Source: Paralithodes platypus (Eukaryota; Arthropoda; Malacostraca; Decapoda; Lithodidae). Taken from it: a DNA stretch of 64,000 nt. The notes under the pieces are model-generated. The model was not told the DNA's origin. It searched no databases and worked only from the letters and a program-made list of their open reading frames with translations. Location: assembly GCA_032716605.1 (NCBI GenBank), contig CM064572.1, positions 37,588,010 to 37,652,009 of the forward strand, given 5' to 3'. Shown here piece by piece: positions 62,664 to 64,000 of this stretch; position 1 is the stretch's first letter; each line of letters begins with the position of its first letter. The translations under genes and the position numbers were made by a program.

Positions 62664-64000
62664 GCTCAGTTTGATATTGGGGGAGGACATGGGTTGCTTT
62701 GGAAGCATCTAGACAGGTTGGCTCCCTCGGATATTAGTAAACTGCAGTTGGAGGATCCGGAAGTTCAGAAGTGTGGTAATGGTGCTGTCGAGCTCGAAGA
62801 GGACGGGGATGCAAAGCCAGGAGATTTTTTTTATATTGAGGGAATATTGTATCGGCGATTTCAAGACCCGAAGAGAAGTTGGGAGGGTGGGTCAGGAGTG
62901 GTAGACCAGCTGGTTGTGCCGAGGGCGTGCAGGGATAGCCTACTAAGGTTGGCCCACGATGTGCCGTTGGCAGGACACTTGGGAGTACGCAAGACGGTAG
63001 CGGCTTTGGTTAAGTTGTTTTGGTGGCTAGGTTTAAAAGTACAGGTTGTGTCATGGGTGGCAATGTGCAGTACCTGCCAGAAAGTGGGGAAACCGAACCA
63101 ATGCATCCCAAAGGCTCCGTTACAACCTATTCCTGTCATGGGGCCCCCCTTCAGTAAGGTAGTTATAGACATGGTTGGTCCCCTCCCTCCTACTAGTGCC
63201 GGTAATAAATTTCTCCTGACGATAATGGATGTAGCGACCCGTTATCCTGATGCATACCCCATGAGGAATGGCATGGCAAAGACGGTGGTTAGGAACTTGC
63301 TTTTGTACTTTTCCCGGTATGGTTATCCGCAGGAAATACAATCTGACCAGGGGTCTAACTTTACCTCGAACATATTTACACAGACAATGCAGCAACACAG
63401 GATTAATACTGTAGTGTCGTCGGCTTATCACCCTGAGAGCCAACGGGTGTTAGAGAGATGGTATTCGACCTTAAAGAGTATGCTCCGTTGTTATTGTCTG
63501 GAGAATGGTAAGGACTGGGACCTGGGTTTGCCTTACGTATTGTTCGCTGCGAGAGAGGTACCTGGTGAAAGCCTCGGGTTTAGTCAAAATGAGCTTGTTT
63601 TTGGTCATCGCATCAGAGGCCCTCTCAACATGGTTAAGGAGATCTGGGAGGGTACTACTAAGCCGTGTTCATTATTAAAATATGTCCTTGAGAGCAGAGA
63701 ACGGATGTTGAAGAGCTTGGAGTTGGCTGGTCGAAACCTGGTGGGATCCCAGGCCCTGATGAAGGACAGGTACGATCAGAAGGTGAAACTCCGGGAGTTT
63801 CAGGTGGGGCAGGTGTTGATCTTGCTACGTTTGGTCGGTCATCCCTTATCCGCTAAGTACACTGGTCCTTATAGGGTGGTGGAGAAGATCTCAGATCTTG
63901 ATTACCTGGTGGCCACTCCAGACAGGAGGAAGAGAAATCAGTTGTGCCACATAAATCTGATGAAGGAGTATGTGAGGCACCCTCCTGAGCCTCTCACTGT
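62664..64000 (+). CDS. Integrase, open to window edge
   Basis: 445 codons with no stop, cut by the window end. Order: SDISKLQLEDPEVQKCG, LVVPRACRDSLLRLAH, the H2C2 site AHDVPLAGH...CSTC, and the DDE core. The core Asp residues are in VVIDMVGPL and IQSDQGSNF, and Glu is in RVLERWYS exactly 35 residues after the second Asp. ELVFGHRIRGPL follows, then the GPY/F module SAKYTGPYRVVEKISDLDYL and a final CHINLMKEYV. All catalytic and zinc residues are present, unlike the broken Gag and protease. No ATG at the frame start: it would be made as part of a polyprotein. Confidence 0.9.

Larger units (their letters stand above)
60241..64000 (+). mobile_element. Gypsy-type element, Gmr1-like order, runs off window
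   Basis: Order: Gag (SCAN-like), CCHC knuckle, protease, integrase. There is no RT between protease and integrase, so RT/RNase H should lie beyond 64000, the order known for Gmr1-like Ty3/Gypsy elements. SCAN-like Gag agrees, since vertebrate SCAN domains derive from Gmr1-like Gag (established knowledge). Confidence 0.85.

Overview
This window looks like animal nuclear DNA made almost entirely of repeats. I find no convincing host gene. Every protein-like signal belongs to a transposable element: several families of non-LTR retrotransposon (LINE), a Penelope-like element, two Ty3/Gypsy-type elements, two SINE families and several families of short inverted-repeat elements (MITEs). Between them lie very dense (TA)n, (GA)n/(CT)n and (AC)n microsatellites. 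Density of simple repeats plus this LINE mix suggests a marine invertebrate, perhaps a decapod crustacean. That is inference from composition; no host marker is present.

Layout. 0-6 kb: a CR1-like LINE inserted in the opposite orientation into an older copy of its own family. 6-9 kb: a degenerate GATGGT-type repeat and a decayed Gypsy integrase. 9.7-11.9 kb: a non-coding stretch built of consecutive hairpins whose tips alternate between two conserved motifs while the stems differ in sequence but stay paired; I could not assign it to any class I know. 12-15 kb: a LINE with a (TAAC)n tail, split by a SINE. 15.2-16.5 kb: a cluster of TTAA-flanked MITEs and a near-perfect 261-bp foldback. 16.6-22.9 kb (minus): a LINE with a PHD-like ORF1, split in its endonuclease by a second, poly(A)-tailed LINE with a clear 5-bp target duplication. 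23.4-25 kb: SINEs and a MITE. 25.4-28.8 kb (minus): a single-ORF retroelement with an unbroken 1,051-codon reading frame that has an R2-like C-terminal endonuclease region.

31-39 kb: a three-level nest. The 3' UTR of one LINE contains a second LINE, whose leader carries a signal-peptide-like segment and a 2A ribosome-skipping motif; that element in turn contains a piece of the poly(A) LINE. 41.4-45 kb: a LINE whose ORF2 is open apart from one TGA codon. 47-53.4 kb: a foldback with arms of about 0.85-0.93 kb enclosing about 4.6 kb. 53.9-55.4 kb: an inverted pair of Penelope-like ends with GIY-YIG endonuclease, hammerhead-like ribozyme and the next ORF start. 57.6-64 kb: the 5' end of a CR1-like LINE (tandem-repeat leader plus ORF1) cut by a Gypsy-type element with a long LTR, SCAN-like Gag, protease, and then integrase directly, with no reverse transcriptase in between. 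That is the Gmr1-like gene order. The integrase frame is open to the window edge.

The elements do not form an operon or pathway. Each autonomous LINE encodes its own endonuclease and reverse transcriptase, SINEs and MITEs depend on enzymes supplied elsewhere, and the nesting gives a relative order of insertions. The strongest candidates for something undescribed are the alternating-hairpin array (9.75-10.79 kb), the 130-bp-arm foldback (16.24-16.50 kb) and the 0.9-kb-arm foldback (47-53.4 kb).
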